Assembly: GCA_030549205.1 (NCBI GenBank)
Contig: JAUKTV010000030.1
Span: 1-64,000, forward strand
Length of the DNA stretch: 64,000 bases
Source of the DNA: Apiosordaria backusii
Lineage: Eukaryota > Ascomycota > Sordariomycetes > Sordariales > Lasiosphaeriaceae
Direction: 5' to 3'
The first letter of the stretch is position 1; each line of letters begins with the position of its first letter. Below are positions 48,046 to 60,216 of the stretch, piece by piece. Under the pieces are notes generated by a model. The model was not told where the DNA came from. It saw nothing but the letters and a program-made list of their open reading frames with translations, and searched no databases. A program made the position numbers and the translations under genes.

Positions 48046-50200
48046 AAGATATAAAAGAAACGGTATAAAATAAGATAATTATTAACGTAAATCTAACTAA
48101 TATACCTTATTAATTATAAGCACCGACCCTTCTATTTTATCATTAATAGAAGCTTATACTATCAGTTTTTAAGCCGGTTTATTTTATTTCGAAAGTATTT
48201 AATAAAGGAAACTACCGTTTTAAAGTAGTAAGGAAGAAGCTATTAAAGATAAAGGAAGCTTTAAATTAGAAAGCTAACGATTATAAGTAAACAGTACCGG
48301 TATAGAAGGATACTATACCTATCTGATTAATAGCTAAATAGGATTGATTTACTTTAAGTAAATAGCTATATAATATCTAAGTTACTATAATAGCTATATA
48401 ATTTATCGACAGATCCTTCTAACTTTATATAAAGTTAGTATATTTATTAGGATTAGCTAAAAGTTCCTATTGTAAATAGAAGTTAACTATCAATTATTAT
48501 TGTAAATAAACTTAGTTATTAGCTATTAATATTATAGACATTTACAAAAAGGCGGCTAATAAAGATAAAGTATTAACTATATTAAGGTATATATAAAGAT
48601 ATATAGATAATTAGCTAGTATAGCGCTTTTTAGTAGATTATAGCTCTATTTTAAAGCTAATTAGCCCTAGTTTTATAGTAAAGCTTAGCCTTAAAATATA
48701 TATTAAAATAAATAACATTTCGTTAAAGATAGCAAATAATAGTACTATACCGATTACCTATTATATTGTATTTCAACTAGTAATATATAGTATTAAGTCG
48801 GTAATCTAAGCTTACTTAATTAGCAACAGGGCTACTTATAAATTGCTACTAGGTTATATATAGTTATATTAAATAAAAGCCATTATTAACTATTACTCTA
48901 ATATTATTACTATAACTATAACTAATGGTTTCTCTTAATTAACGGTCTTTCTTAACTTTTACAGTAATTTACTAAGCAAGATCGACTATAATAAAGATAA
49001 TAAAGATAAAGATATTAAAGATTTTAAAGTAGATAATAATAATCTAAAGATTATATTATTAAAAGATAAGATATTTAGTCTTATATAGCTATCGGAAAAT
49101 AACAATTAGGCCTAAACTTAAGATAGGCTTAAAAGGTATACTTAAAGGTAATGAATTTTAGAGTTTTGGACTTAGTAATATATAGTTATTATAATTTAAA
49201 ATATCGCTAGCAATTATTAAAGAAAACAGTACAATTTAAGTAAGATTTAAAAATTATCCCTATAATATATACTTTATTAATATTATATTTAATATAATTA
49301 TCTATAGGGCGGAAGAAAGAAATGTATATAGTTAATAATTTAGTATCAGTAGTTTTAATAAAGAAAGCATTGTTAAAGATAGATCTATAGATTATTAATC
49401 AGTTATTACCTACTGTTAAGAAAAAAAGGTTTAGTACTATATAGGATAGTCCTTTACTAGTATAGGTACTATTACCTATTACCTTAGTTAAAAAAGGCAG
49501 GGCATATCTGCTTAATAGAATATAAGTAAAGCTAATATATTTAATACAATTAAGTATTTATAAAGATAAGGAAGATATATATAAATATATAGTAGAGGAT
49601 TGTATTTCCCTATCGGTAACTATATATAATAATATAGGATAGACGGTATCGGCGATTAATAGCGTAAATAATAGAAGGATAGTATTGGAGATATTAATAA
49701 AGGAGAAAGATAGGTTAAAGGAATATTAGGAATATAAGTATATAAAGAAAGAAGAAAAAGTATATATAAAGGGAATAATAGCTATATTAAAAAATAAAAG
49801 AAGGAAAAAGAGAGAGAAGGAAGGATTAAGGAAGATGAAGATTAACAGTAGTAGACAGAATAGTATAGAAATATATATAAAGAAGGAAGAGATAATTAAT
49901 ATAACTATATTATTAAAAATAGGCATTAAGGATATATTATTAAGAAATGTTAGTCGGAAACTAGGTAGGAAAGAATTGTCAAATACTTACTAGTTAGTAG
50001 TAAATATATGGTTTATAGAGTTAAAGATTTAAAAAAGAGAAGGTTATATAAATAAGTATTAATGCTAAATGGCTAGACGGTTAGTATATATATTTTATAA
50101 TATATTTGCAATAGAATTAAAGGATATTAAATCTATAGATATAGTTAAGTATATAGTTAATTTAGTACTCAGTACTTAACTGTATAGGCTAAAATAGCCT
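48046..50200 (+). other. Internal region of element F after insertion E
   Basis: About 2.1 kb of RIPed AT-rich sequence between the Gag remnant and the RT. By position it should hold the end of gag and protease. I could not read a DSG/DTG protease motif with confidence. Confidence 0.45.
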
Positions 50201-52900
50201 AAATATACCTTATATAAAAGGAAGTTTGCAAATAGAATTTTTTTACTAATAGAAAAGGCTAACTAGATCGTTTTTAGGATTAATATTTAGGCTATATATT
50301 TATAGTATCTATTAAAATAAAACGGTAATTTATAAATGGTAATAGATTACCGACTAGTTAATAGAAAGACAATTAAGCCTTAATAGCCTACTTACAATTA
50401 GAAAGGTTTATTTTAAATAATATCGTAAGGTACCTTAACAGTCTTCTTTTAAATAGATACTATCTATAAATACTAAGCTATTCCTATAGTATATAGGTAT
50501 AAATACTATACTTTCTTTATTATACCTAACTGCTAATACTTTAACTATAAAATGCTATAAAGAATAATAGGATTGCCTTATTTTTATATTATACTAACAG
50601 ATGTCAGTTTTAAAATATAGCCGACTATAGGTAATAAGAAGGGACTAAATCTTCTTAACCTCTTCAGGTACTATCTATATTAGAGTATTTTGTTCAATAC
50701 CTTTATAAATAACCATAGTATAGTAGGTAAGATATAGAAGAAGCTTTTCGATTTCCTATTATACTACTATTTTCTATAACTAATATTTATTTTAATATAC
50801 TTAATAGGGAAGAAGACGATTTTATTTACTATATATTTAATAGCTTTAGAATTTAAATTAGTAAATAGGGCTAAGTAATTAGTAGTAAAGTATTAGGAGA
50901 GGTTTATATAATAAGTAAAGCTAGAAAATTACCTTAAATTACTATCTAAGCTAGAAGCATTTCTTTATTTTATATCTTACTTATATAAATATATCCTAGG
51001 ATATACTGACTAATTAATTATATTTAAATGTATATATATATAAAAGGTTTATAAAACAATATCTATAGGTTGTAAATTAGTTTAAATAAAATAGATACTA
51101 AAAGAATAGACTTAGGGTTTAAAGTAAAAGAAGGCATTTATTTATATTTATAAGTAAATATAATAATAGGCTATTAAAATACCGTTAATAATAGTATAGT
51201 ACTATTTTCTTATAAATATATTTAGGTACTTTATAGGTACAGTTCTAGTATAGTTTATAAATTAACCAGTTAATATAGAAATTATAAACGCTTTAATAAC
51301 CTTTTTTAACATTTTATTATTTATATTTTAAAGACTAAACAATATAGAGATAAAGTATTATATTAGAAAATAGGAAGTATTTAGTATTTTTCAGGCCTTT
51401 ATAGAATACCGAGTTATTTTATTAAAATTACCATATCCTCTTATTATCTATATAGACTATTAAAACTTAATTTCGGTATTATTAGTAGAAAGTAATCTTT
51501 ATAGTTGCATTGCCTGGTAGATTAATAAGTTAAAGGAGTATAATTTAAAGATTATTTATTAGCTTAGTTAGTTATATATTATTACTATTACTAACAGTCT
51601 ATTATAATTAATAATAGGGGATTATACTAATTAAGAAATACTTAAAACAATACTATAGATAACCTTACCTTTATTAAAAATATATATAAAGCTACTGAAG
51701 TTAATAATAAAATACTTTATTTATATCGTTAAGTTTAAACCTAAGATTATTTATACCTTTATAGTAAACTAGCCCTTTTTATTTAATAAACCTTACTATT
51801 ATAAGAAATGGTATAAGACTATTTTAAACTATTTAATTTATAAGAAGATAGTAGTATAAGATTTATTAAAGGAAATGTAAAGGATAGTAGTATATTAGGT
51901 ATTGCAGTATACTATTGTTAATAAGGAATTGAAGTATTAAAAAAGGTTTGGAAAGTACGCTTTTTATATATTAAAAAAAAAGGTAGTAGATATTATATTA
52001 TAAGCCTATAATAGTTATAAACATTTCGGTATTTCTATTATAATAAGAAACCTAGTCGGTTAATTTTAATAGCTAATAAAGTATAACGATATTAAGATAT
52101 ATATAGACTTATATAATATATATAAAGTAGTAGGCCTGTAACTTCTATATAAAGTAAGTCCTATTCTAATCGTTATAATAAAGCTATAGAATTTAATTAG
52201 AATAGATTATATTAGTTTGGTATTATCTTTATTTAAGAACAGGTTATTATATATTTACTTTATAGTCGACTATTATTTTCGGTATTTAATTGTTAAGGCT
52301 ATTAAGGAACTAACAGTAACGGTTACTACTAGTTATATATAGGATATAGCCAGGATTTTCGGTTTTTTAAATTAAATATATAGCGATAATGCTTAGTATT
52401 TTACATTAAATGCTTTATATATATAGTTAAAGAAAAGAGGTACCTGCCTGATATTTAGCTCTATTAACTACTTAATGTCGATAGGTTTAATTAAAAGGTA
52501 TATTAAAATAGTAAAGATATAATTAAAGAAATAGGCTTATAAATGTAAGTATAAGAATTTAAACAAATAGCCTTTAGTATTAGATAATATATATATAAAT
52601 ATAAATACTAAGTTTAATGATAGTATAAGGTATTTACTAATTAAGATTATATTAGGTTAGAAACCTCGATATATAGAGAGTTTAAAATAGATAAAAGAAG
52701 ATAAAATATAATAAAACGATTACTAAGTAATAGTAGCGGTTAAGGGTATTGTTAATAGATATATCGATAAAGATAACCTTATCGATATAACGATATTATA
52801 AGCTAATAATATATAATATATTACTAGATCAGACTATAAGAATCGAGCATTAGCGGAGCCGGAGGTAATTAAGTATAATTTTTATATAAAAGACTAAGTA
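50200..52900 (+). pseudogene. Ty3-like RT-RNase H-integrase remnant of element F
   Basis: RT motif VIDYRLVNRKTIKP is fully readable at 50,339-50,380 (Ty3 form: VDYRxLNxxT). An RNase H-like segment YIDYQNLISVL is at about 51,450-51,490 (form YTDHKNL). Integrase near 52,260-52,520: VDYYFRYLIV, FGFLK, DNAQYF, and GLIKRYIKIVK, degraded forms of the DxxSxY...SDNGxxF...NGxxER core. RT before integrase marks Ty3/gypsy order, opposite to the copia copies. Many RIP stops; dead. Confidence 0.75.
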
Positions 52901-53139
52901 TATAAGACGATTCCGAAAAACTAAGACCTTAAAATATATTAGTTTTATAAAGGAAGGCTACCTTTAAATTTAAATAATATATAAGTAAAGGTTTTCTTTC
53001 CATTATAGATAGAACTATAGAAGATTGTAGTAATAGCTTTATCTATATTTACGTTAATTCTAAATCTATTCTTAAAAAGGAAGTTAAAAAAAGTTTATAT
53101 AAATAGTTTAAAGTTATATATATTAAAATAAAAAGTGAC

Positions 53140-53800
53140 AGTAATAAAAGGTAAAGAATAGGCGATAATAGGAAAGGATAGAAGAGAAGAAGGTAGTAAA
53201 GTAAATTAAAACTTAAAAGGGAATTAAGGAAAATTTACTTATTAGAGGCTAACGGTAAAAAATAAAGTAAAGGAAGGAGTTAGGAAGAGAATTAAAATAA
53301 AGGATAAAGGGATTAAGTTAAGGAAGTAAGTAAAGAGTAAGATAAAGGAATATGGTAATAGGAAAGAAGTAAGGAAGGACTAAGTAGTAATTGCTAAGAA
53401 ATTTTAATTTAAAATAGTCTTTTCTTATTAATTTAATATTAGTTTATCTTTATTTTTAATAGATTTAAATTAAAATAACTATAAATAACCTTATTTTTTA
53501 TAATAACAATTATCAAGCTCTTTCTACTAAGCTTCTTCCCTTACCTTCCTATAACTTTATTATTAGTAAGTAATTATAAAAGAATTTTTCTAAGCAAATA
53601 TAGATATAATTAATTATAGTTACTATCTTATAAGTATTTATTTTACTATAGTTAACTTTTTCTTTTTTTCAAACTTCCTTTACCTTTTATTCCTTTACTT
53701 TCTTTACCTTTTATTCCTTTACCCTCTTTTTACTTTTACATTTCTTTACTTTCCTATTACCTTTTATTATCTACCGTTATTAATTATTTAGTATTTTATA
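53140..53800. repeat. Purine-rich then pyrimidine-rich low-complexity tracts
   Basis: 53,140-53,390 on + is almost all A/G, while 53,640-53,790 is almost all C/T and contains CTTTACCTTTTATTCCTTTAC twice at a 22-nt period (about 53,678-53,722). Parts of the two tracts are complementary (e.g. GGTAATAGGAAAG and CTTTCCTATTACC). Confidence 0.5.
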
Positions 53801-53939
53801 TATCCCTATTATATATTATCTTTTTTAACTACTTATTTAATTTATTATCTAAGTACTATTATAGTTTGTCTTCTTTTATTTAACCTTAATTAATATTATT
53901 AATAATAGTATACTAGTAGTTTTACCGGACTATATTTAA

Positions 53940-55200
53940 TATCTTTATACTGTTTATAAAGATTAAACTAATATAAAAAGATAAAGATAATTAAAACTAT
54001 TAACTATAGAAATCAGTAATCTATATTGGTTATATATACTTTAAAGTAATTTAAACATTAATCGGCTATATAGTTAAGTTTTAAAAAATAATAGAACCGG
54101 TATTAATTAGATACTTAATAAAGGTAACTATTATAGTAATCCTACAGTCGTTTTCTAAAATAGTTAAGAAAGTAGTTAAAAGTATTATTATATAGTTAAA
54201 CTTTTAAATTTTTAAAGGAAAGTAGAAGCTTTAAATAAAAGATATAAAAGATAAGATTAATAAGTACTATCGTATACTAAACCTATTAGTATTATAGACG
54301 ATTCTTTTAATAGGGTAAGGCAATTAAAAAGTTAATAAAACTCTTACTAGTAAGTATAGAATTTATATATATATACTTAATAAAGATGCAATCGAATTTA
54401 ATAAAGATAGTATATTATAAAGAAAGCAACTGTAGCTAAGATAAGCAAAGGAATTCGATAGTTAAGTATAAAAGGCAATTATTAAACTTAAGCTAATTTA
54501 AAAGAACTTTAAAAAAGTTACTCTAGTTAAATCTATAGCCTATAGTTAACCTATTTATATATAGTAGAATTAAAATAAGCTTACTATTTAATAAGATATT
54601 ATAAGAGATTGGGAATTTAAAACGTAACTAAATAATATTAAAAGGTATTTAAATGTTATTATATAAAATATAGCTAGGTAGATTATTAAAAAGTTACCGG
54701 TAAAGGAACTTACTAAGTTTTATTTCTTTTACTATATATATAATTATCTTTTAAAAGGGACTTATCTATTTAATAAAAACGATATTAGATTATAGGCAAT
54801 TAATAAAGCCCTATACTTTAAAAACTACTGTATATTAATTGCAAATAACTATAGAGGTAGTTAAAAAGATCTAAACAATAATAAGGCTAAATAGGCTAAT
54901 CTGGTTAATAATAAGACCGAACCAGCTATATTAAATACTAATAATATTAAATAGCCCGGTGTCCCTTTTAAAAATGCTATATAATATATCGCCAATATAA
55001 ACGACAATATTTAATAGGATATTACATTAGCTATAATGCCTTTTATTAATAATACAATAGTATACTATAACCTATTATAAATATAATATATTTTAATTAG
55101 AAACTATATAAAATAGGTAATAACTATAGTTAAATAGGCAACTGCTATTACTATTTAAGTAATCGTATTTACAATTAATATTATAATAATACTTACTATA
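53940..55200 (+). pseudogene. Degraded possible ORF in the 3' part of element F, function unknown
   Basis: After integrase there is over 1 kb in which one + frame gives long peptide-like stretches with RIP stops, e.g. KELTKFYFFYYIYNYLLKG and NKALYFKNYCILIANNYRGS near 54,700-54,860. No family recognised. It could be an extra gene of F or a separate inserted element. Confidence 0.35.
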
Positions 55201-55439
55201 ATATAGATTAGAATCGCCGTTAGCTTTTTAGATATTATAACGATATTTCTAAATATATAAATAGAGATATTTATTAATTTATAGACTTAAGTATTTAGTA
55301 TAATATTAGATAAAACTATCTACCTTATAGATATAATTATAAAGAAGTAGAAAGCTAGGAATATTAAGTAAAGATTAATATAAATATAGATAGTATTAAA
55401 TAGTAAATAACTATCGATATATAATTACAGTTTTTATCA

Positions 55440-55690
55440 TAATTTTATTCTTTTCCTTATTTTTCTTTTTCTTCTCTTTTTTTTCTTTTACTTTTAAAAA
55501 TAGAAGTTAAGTATATTAAATGCGTTTTCCTTTTTTTCTTTTCTTTTTTTCTTTATAATAAGTTATTAATAATAATATAAAGGCAAATGATAATAATAAA
55601 TAATAAAGAAGGATAATGATTTATAGAAATAGATAGAAAAGGTAAAAAAAAAAGGAAAAAAGGAAAAAAAAAAAAAAAAATAATACCGGA
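55440..55690. repeat. T/C-rich tract followed by A/G-rich homopurine run
   Basis: 55,440-55,560 is largely T and C; 55,620-55,680 is A/G with a terminal run of 17 A. Simple sequence; could be an A-rich tail of an old non-LTR element, but nothing else supports that. Confidence 0.5.
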
Positions 55691-56030
55691 AAAGAAAGTA
55701 AGGAAGTTTAAAAATTGGAGTAAAAAGATAAAAAAGATATAATAAGTTATAGTATTTAGTATTATAGTATTATAGTATTTAGTATAGATATAGAAAAGGA
55801 GTTTATTAGAGGATTATTTATCTTAGGATTTTACATTACTTTATTATATAAAAGAGGTTTTTTTCTTTATTATATTACACTATTTATCGTTAATATACTT
55901 ACTTTATTAACTATTGCCTATTATTGTTAATAGCATTATATATATTACTGTCATCCTTACTTTTATAATACTATAGGTCTTTATCGTTGTATAGTCGGAC
56001 GGTACCTCCTATAGTAAAAGGAGGCATTTC

Positions 56031-56178
56031 TATAGGGTCGCAATTGGGACCTACTTCTTACTTATTAAATATCATTATTGCTAAGCTTAGCTTATTGAAA
56101 CTTAGACTAATACAATACCTTTTTCCCCTTTTCATTTAAGTGCTTGTCTTGCCTTATAAGAACCCGCTGTGCGCGACA
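56031..56178 (+). repeat. Right LTR of element F (148 bp)
   Basis: TATAGGGTCGCAATTGGGAC... to ...CTGTGCGCGACA, same length as 30,788-30,935. Preceded by AAAAGGAGG, a plausible polypurine tract. The last bases are un-RIPed here and RIPed in the left copy. Confidence 0.85.
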
Positions 56179-56252
56179 TCAAGTCCAAGAATCCTACCGC
56201 GGAAGAGCAAGTTGAGGGGTCTGTAAAGGAGGTTGTCAAAGAAGCTAAATAG
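56179..56252 (+). pseudogene. Possible 3' gene fragment truncated by element F
   Basis: In one frame the sequence just after the LTR reads KSKNPTAEEQVEGSVKEVVK and then EAK before a TAG at 56,250-56,252. The composition is charged and helical, looks coding, and starts abruptly at the LTR edge. No 5' part of such a gene is visible left of 30,788. Family not recognised. Confidence 0.3.
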
Positions 56253-56606
56253 GTAGGCTGAGATGGTGCTACAAAAGAGCACGATGAATAATGAGGAACC
56301 ACTCCCGCCCCCACGACTTACTGATCGAGTACAGTAGTTGCTCTATCAAACAAAGAATCAGGTTTCCGCCGCTCAGTGGCCGAGTGGTAGCGTGCTCCCG
56401 CCCGCTGAATTTCTACATTGGATGAGTTCTTATCTCTTGAGAGAAGGTCAAGAGCTTCAAATTCACCGACAATCCGGAGCAAGTAGTCGTAGTGCTCCCA
56501 GGTGGACAATCATGGGCTCCATCTATAAATATACTTATATCCTGGTTGTGTGATGACCCGAGACTTCTCTGACGGTCATCCTCGCCAAACACCTGTATGT
56601 TACAAC
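56253..56606. other. Intergenic, no gene recognised
   Basis: Balanced composition. Contains a tRNA-like string near 56,375-56,400 that does not fold into a full tRNA. Probably holds the promoter of the secreted-protein gene. Confidence 0.45.
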
Positions 56607-57381
56607 ATGCTCTCCTTCATCACCCTCGCTGTCAGCGCTCTGGCGCTCTTTGGTGTATGTACCTCCCGCTCTACCTTCAAGCAATACTGACGCAGGAGAT
56701 AGGTCGCTCACGCCGCCACCGTTGACGTGACCCGGGACCTCCCCATCAACCTCACCGACCCCAACAGCCCCACCGTCAGCGTCACCGGCACCATCCAGAT
56801 GGCCGTTGCCAAGATGGAAGCCGATTACCCTGGCTGGAACGCCACCTTCATGGCCCTCGAGCCCCGACCGTCTGACGGTAACAGGAAGGACCACAAGCCT
56901 GAGCCGAATGTCCAGCACAAATGCAACACCGGCGAAGGCATGGCTGACAGGCACGCAATCAAGAGGACGGTATCCAATACCTCCGTAAAGTTCCCGGTAC
57001 AGCGAAGAATGGCGCGGGACCTGATAACTGCGGCCGTGTAAGCTGCTCGTGGAGTTCCGCTATTATTTGGTGCAATCAAGTGGGTTTTCCCTGTCTCCCT
57101 TTGTCTTCTGATGCTGACCTCTAGCTACAGGACGATCAAGAGAAGGAGCTTCAGTGGTATCAAATTGCTGATGCTGCGCAAAATATCTATTATAAATGCT
57201 TGTTTGATAGTAAGTAGTATAATTCTTGGTGGTCTTCTCTGCCCATCACTTTTACCGTCGTGAGCATTGGCCGACCAGGTGTGCTAACAAATATGCTGTA
57301 GTTCATGTCGGATATGTCAGGGGACATGCCGATTATAAGGATGATGATTGGGGTGTCATCGTTCGCAAGGATCCTTGCTGA
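56607..57381 (+). pseudogene. Small secreted cysteine-containing (effector-like) protein gene with a 1-nt frameshift
   Basis: Four exons inferred: 56,607-56,654; 56,703-57,079; 57,131-57,209; 57,302-57,381. Introns have GT-AG ends and CTGAC/CTAAC branches (48, 51 and 92 nt). Exon 1 encodes a signal peptide (MLSFITLAVSALALFG). The first part of exon 2 continues in frame, but the family-typical core (GPDNCGRVSCSW, SAIIWCN) is in another frame. A single missing base at about 56,955-56,966 accounts for it. Exons 3-4 continue the core frame to a final Cys (VIVRKDPC) and TGA. The pattern Cys-RVSCSW-SAIxWC...IADxAQxI...KDPC recalls a common family of small secreted proteins in plant- and insect-associated fungi; function not established. 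Could be a sequencing error rather than a dead gene. Confidence 0.65.
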
Positions 57382-58490
57382 GGACACATACCAGGAGGGA
57401 AGTCTACAAGTTGGGGTGGTAAGCTAATAGCAAATGGAGACCGGTAGTAGAGAGCGCTGGGTAGTCTCGTGGCACTAGAAGAATAGATCGCCTTTAAAAA
57501 GCTACACTGTGCCGTTGAGATAAATCATAGAAACTCTTACTCCGTTAAAATAGGTACGGTAGGTGGTTATCGGCTAATTTTTAACGCCTCTCAACTATCT
57601 TTTCAGGCCTATCGACTATCTCTTAACGTTTGTCTGACTTTTCAAAGACCCCGTTTCCACCCTGCGGTACGTCCTTTTATCCACGACGTGAGAGGATAAC
57701 AACTGACGAGATGGACAAAATCTCTCAATGCCCGAGATTGTTAGACAATATCTACCACGGTTTTGACTGCCTGGCTAAACACCGCTTCCTTCGCCACAAA
57801 TACAAGCCCAATCCTGGTAAACTCCGCGATACCATCAATCTTGTTTCCTGTAGGCCGCAGTGCCAATGCCGCCGTCTTGACGCGTTGAGTTTTGACTAGG
57901 CTGACGTCCGAGTGTTTCGACAGGTCCTCATCCGCATATGCAACTAACAAACAGTAGAAGTCCTGATGTGGGAAGATGTGTTTTTCGGAGTTCTCCTTCA
58001 ATTTCTCGTGCAAGGTGTCAACATGGATTCGAAGTCTGTCTTCTCCCCCTGACGGGTTTGCTCTGGACAGCTGAAAACAATGACTGAGGTAGTATCGCCA
58101 TGGGTGTACGTAAGTGATGCTTGGGGACGCGTGTCGTAGTGTTGGGAATTAGTACACTACCTGGGCTAATTAGTATCACATAAATTAGACTAATAGTCCG
58201 TGCGAGGCCGTACGTGGCGGTAAGAAACTGTTAAAACAATGCATTACTAAGCATTTCGACCCAAATTTTCAGCCTCTATTGCCAATCAATTCCTCTCCTC
58301 GAGCTCTTTTCAACGAACCTAAACTTGGCATCTTTTTTCCACGATCAAAATTATGCACGAACCACGGGTATAAGACTAGGATACTAATTCCCAACTCTGG
58401 CGTGTCGGTTGCATCCAAAAAGCTCCAATTTCATGCAAATGAACCATCCTGGACGAATGCAAAATGGAAATCGTAGTTGGGGGTTGTTGA
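57382..58490. other. Intergenic, no gene recognised
   Basis: About 1.1 kb. Short frames on both strands around 57,630-58,010 overlap each other and have no signal peptide, domain or splice support. Confidence 0.5.
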
Positions 58491-58497
58491 TATAAAA
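58491..58497 (+). promoter_or_regulatory. TATA box of the RTA1-like gene
   Basis: TATAAAA 156 nt before the start codon, followed by a C/T-rich leader (58,555-58,650) typical of fungal promoters. Confidence 0.6.
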
Positions 58498-58652
58498 GCC
58501 TTGATGGCATTTGAACTGTCGTTATCCCCCGGCATGAGGACCCGGGAGTCAACTTCATTCAACCTCACCTTCAGTCTACTTTTGTTCGTCTTGCAGCTTC
58601 TTCATCCCGTGTGACCACTTCAAGTTCTTTCGCAACTTCATCCTAAGAAATC

Positions 58653-59915
58653 ATGGTAATGCCTGGAGAGCCCAGTACGTCCCTTATCCCCATATCCAAT
58701 CTCAAATTGCAGGCAGCCACTAACACAGAGTTTTTCTCGTCCAGTTCTTCTCAGTCTCTACGTTTACGCCCCTAACAAGGCAGCACCCGTTTTCTTCGCG
58801 ACAACCTACGCTCTTTCAGCGAGCTTTCACGTCTGGCAATGCTAGTATGTTTGCCGCCCTCCCTCCTCGATCTCTAGCTGACAGATGGATACCTCCCAGC
58901 CGCTACAAAGCCTTCAAACTAATCGGCTTGCATCCTGTATGCGCCATCCTTTTCACGCTGGGTTACATATTGCGGGCCTACAGCGCCCATGACAACTATG
59001 TCTACAGCCTCGCCACCAAAAAGCCCCTCTTCATCTTCATCTTTAGCCAAGTATTCATCTACGTTTGCCCGTGAGTGCACTCCATAATCTTCCCGTCAAT
59101 TCATGGCAGATTGGTTCTAACCATGATGACGACCCAGACCACTCCTCGAACTAGCCAACTACCGCATCCTCGCTCGAGTCTTCCATTACATCCCGTACCT
59201 CGCCCCTTTGCCTCCAACCCGTGTGATGACGACCTTTGGCGGCCTGATGGCCCTCGTCGAAGCCCTCAACGCCATCGGCGTCGCGCTCTCCGCAAATCCC
59301 TCGTCATCTTCCGAGTCAACCCAATCCCTCGGTGGTCAACTGACGTTGGCGGCTATTGGCATACAGCTCGCTGTCATTGTCATCTTTGTCGCCATGGCCT
59401 CAATATTCCATGTTCGATTCCACCAAACGAGCCTCCAAAGCCGATCGGTATCGACAGTGTTGTGGACATTGTACACCAGCATGGCACTCATTTTCGTTCG
59501 TTGTGTCTACCGGCTGGTGGAGCACATGGATCACACTAAGATTAAACTAGATGATCTCGAGGCCCTGAGACAACTGAACCCTTTAAGGAGATACGAGAGT
59601 TACTTCTATGTATTTGAGGCTACATTGATGCTTCTGAATTCGCTTTTGTGGAACGCATGGCACCCGGGGAGATTGCTGCCTCAGGAGGTACACGTGTTCC
59701 TCGGACGGGATGGAAGGGAGGTCATTGGGCAGAAGACGAGGGACGATAGAGGCATGGTGGAAAAGATTGGCCATGTCTTTACTTTCGGGATTCTGTTCAG
59801 GCAGAAAACAACCGGGACGGGGCAGTGGCAGGAAATTGGAGCTCATTCTAACGGCGAAAGAAGGGATACAGAGGGTGATGACATCGCTTTACGAGCAACC
59901 GGACTCCACCCCTGA
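58653..59915 (+). CDS. RTA1-family seven-transmembrane protein, 4 exons, 356 aa
   Basis: Exons 58,653-58,674, 58,745-58,844, 58,900-59,070 and 59,138-59,915. Introns of 70, 55 and 67 nt have GTACGT, GTATGT and GTGAGT donors and CTAAC/CTGAC branches. Acceptor choice is fixed by frame: alternatives at introns 1 and 2 give immediate stops. Hydrophobic segments are spread through the protein: APVFFATTYALSASFHVW, HPVCAILFTLGYIL, FIFIFSQVFIYVCPPLLELA, MALVEALNAIGVALS, LTLAAIGIQLAVIVIFVAMA, VLWTLYTSMALIFVRCVYRL, FEATLMLLNSLLWN. The order and the ELANYR and FVRCVYRxxE motifs are those of the RTA1/RTM1 lipid-translocating or drug-resistance family at the plasma membrane. The C-terminus may differ: another frame stays open to 60,036. 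Confidence 0.9.
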
Positions 59916-60216
59916 GCTCACGCCTACTAGTAACCCCAAAGATCCGGAAAGACGGGGTCTATCCGATGTGGAAGTTGAACAGTTGTATACCAGATTAGAG
60001 CTGAAGCTCATAGACTGTATAGATTACCCTTGCTAAAATTTCTGGGGTTCAGGGGTTAGGGGGTCAGCGACCACGACACCACATGTGCAATCAAAGAATG
60101 GACTATTTTCGTCATGCTAAACAGTGCAACTAGCCTCCCATGTAGACTGGAATCTCTTGCGTGTAATCGTGTGCACCGCAATGACACAGCCCTAGATCTC
60201 ACGCCAGCACGTGGCC

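Larger units (their letters stand above)
30788..56178 (+). mobile_element. Element F: RIP-degraded Ty3-like LTR retrotransposon hosting nested insertions D and E
   Basis: Bounded by two 148-bp direct repeats (30,788-30,935 and 56,031-56,178) with TG...ACA ends. Removing D, E and their target duplications leaves about 10.46 kb, long for one element, so further insertions may be hidden. A Gag-like remnant lies at 31,860-32,313 and a Ty3-type RT, RNase H and integrase remnant at 50,200-52,900, all on + and in the order expected. No matching TSD is visible (GAGTC left, TCAAG right), so one end may have been rearranged after insertion or the two LTRs may come from different insertions. Confidence 0.75.

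Noticed and set aside
56366..56455. tRNA-like string (AGTGGCCGAGTGGTAGCG with a weak TTCAAATTC downstream)
   Set aside because: No acceptor stem pairs, and the B box is poor; at most a tRNA-derived scrap.
57630..58013. Opposed frames of about 90 aa
   Set aside because: Overlap each other antisense, with no supporting feature.
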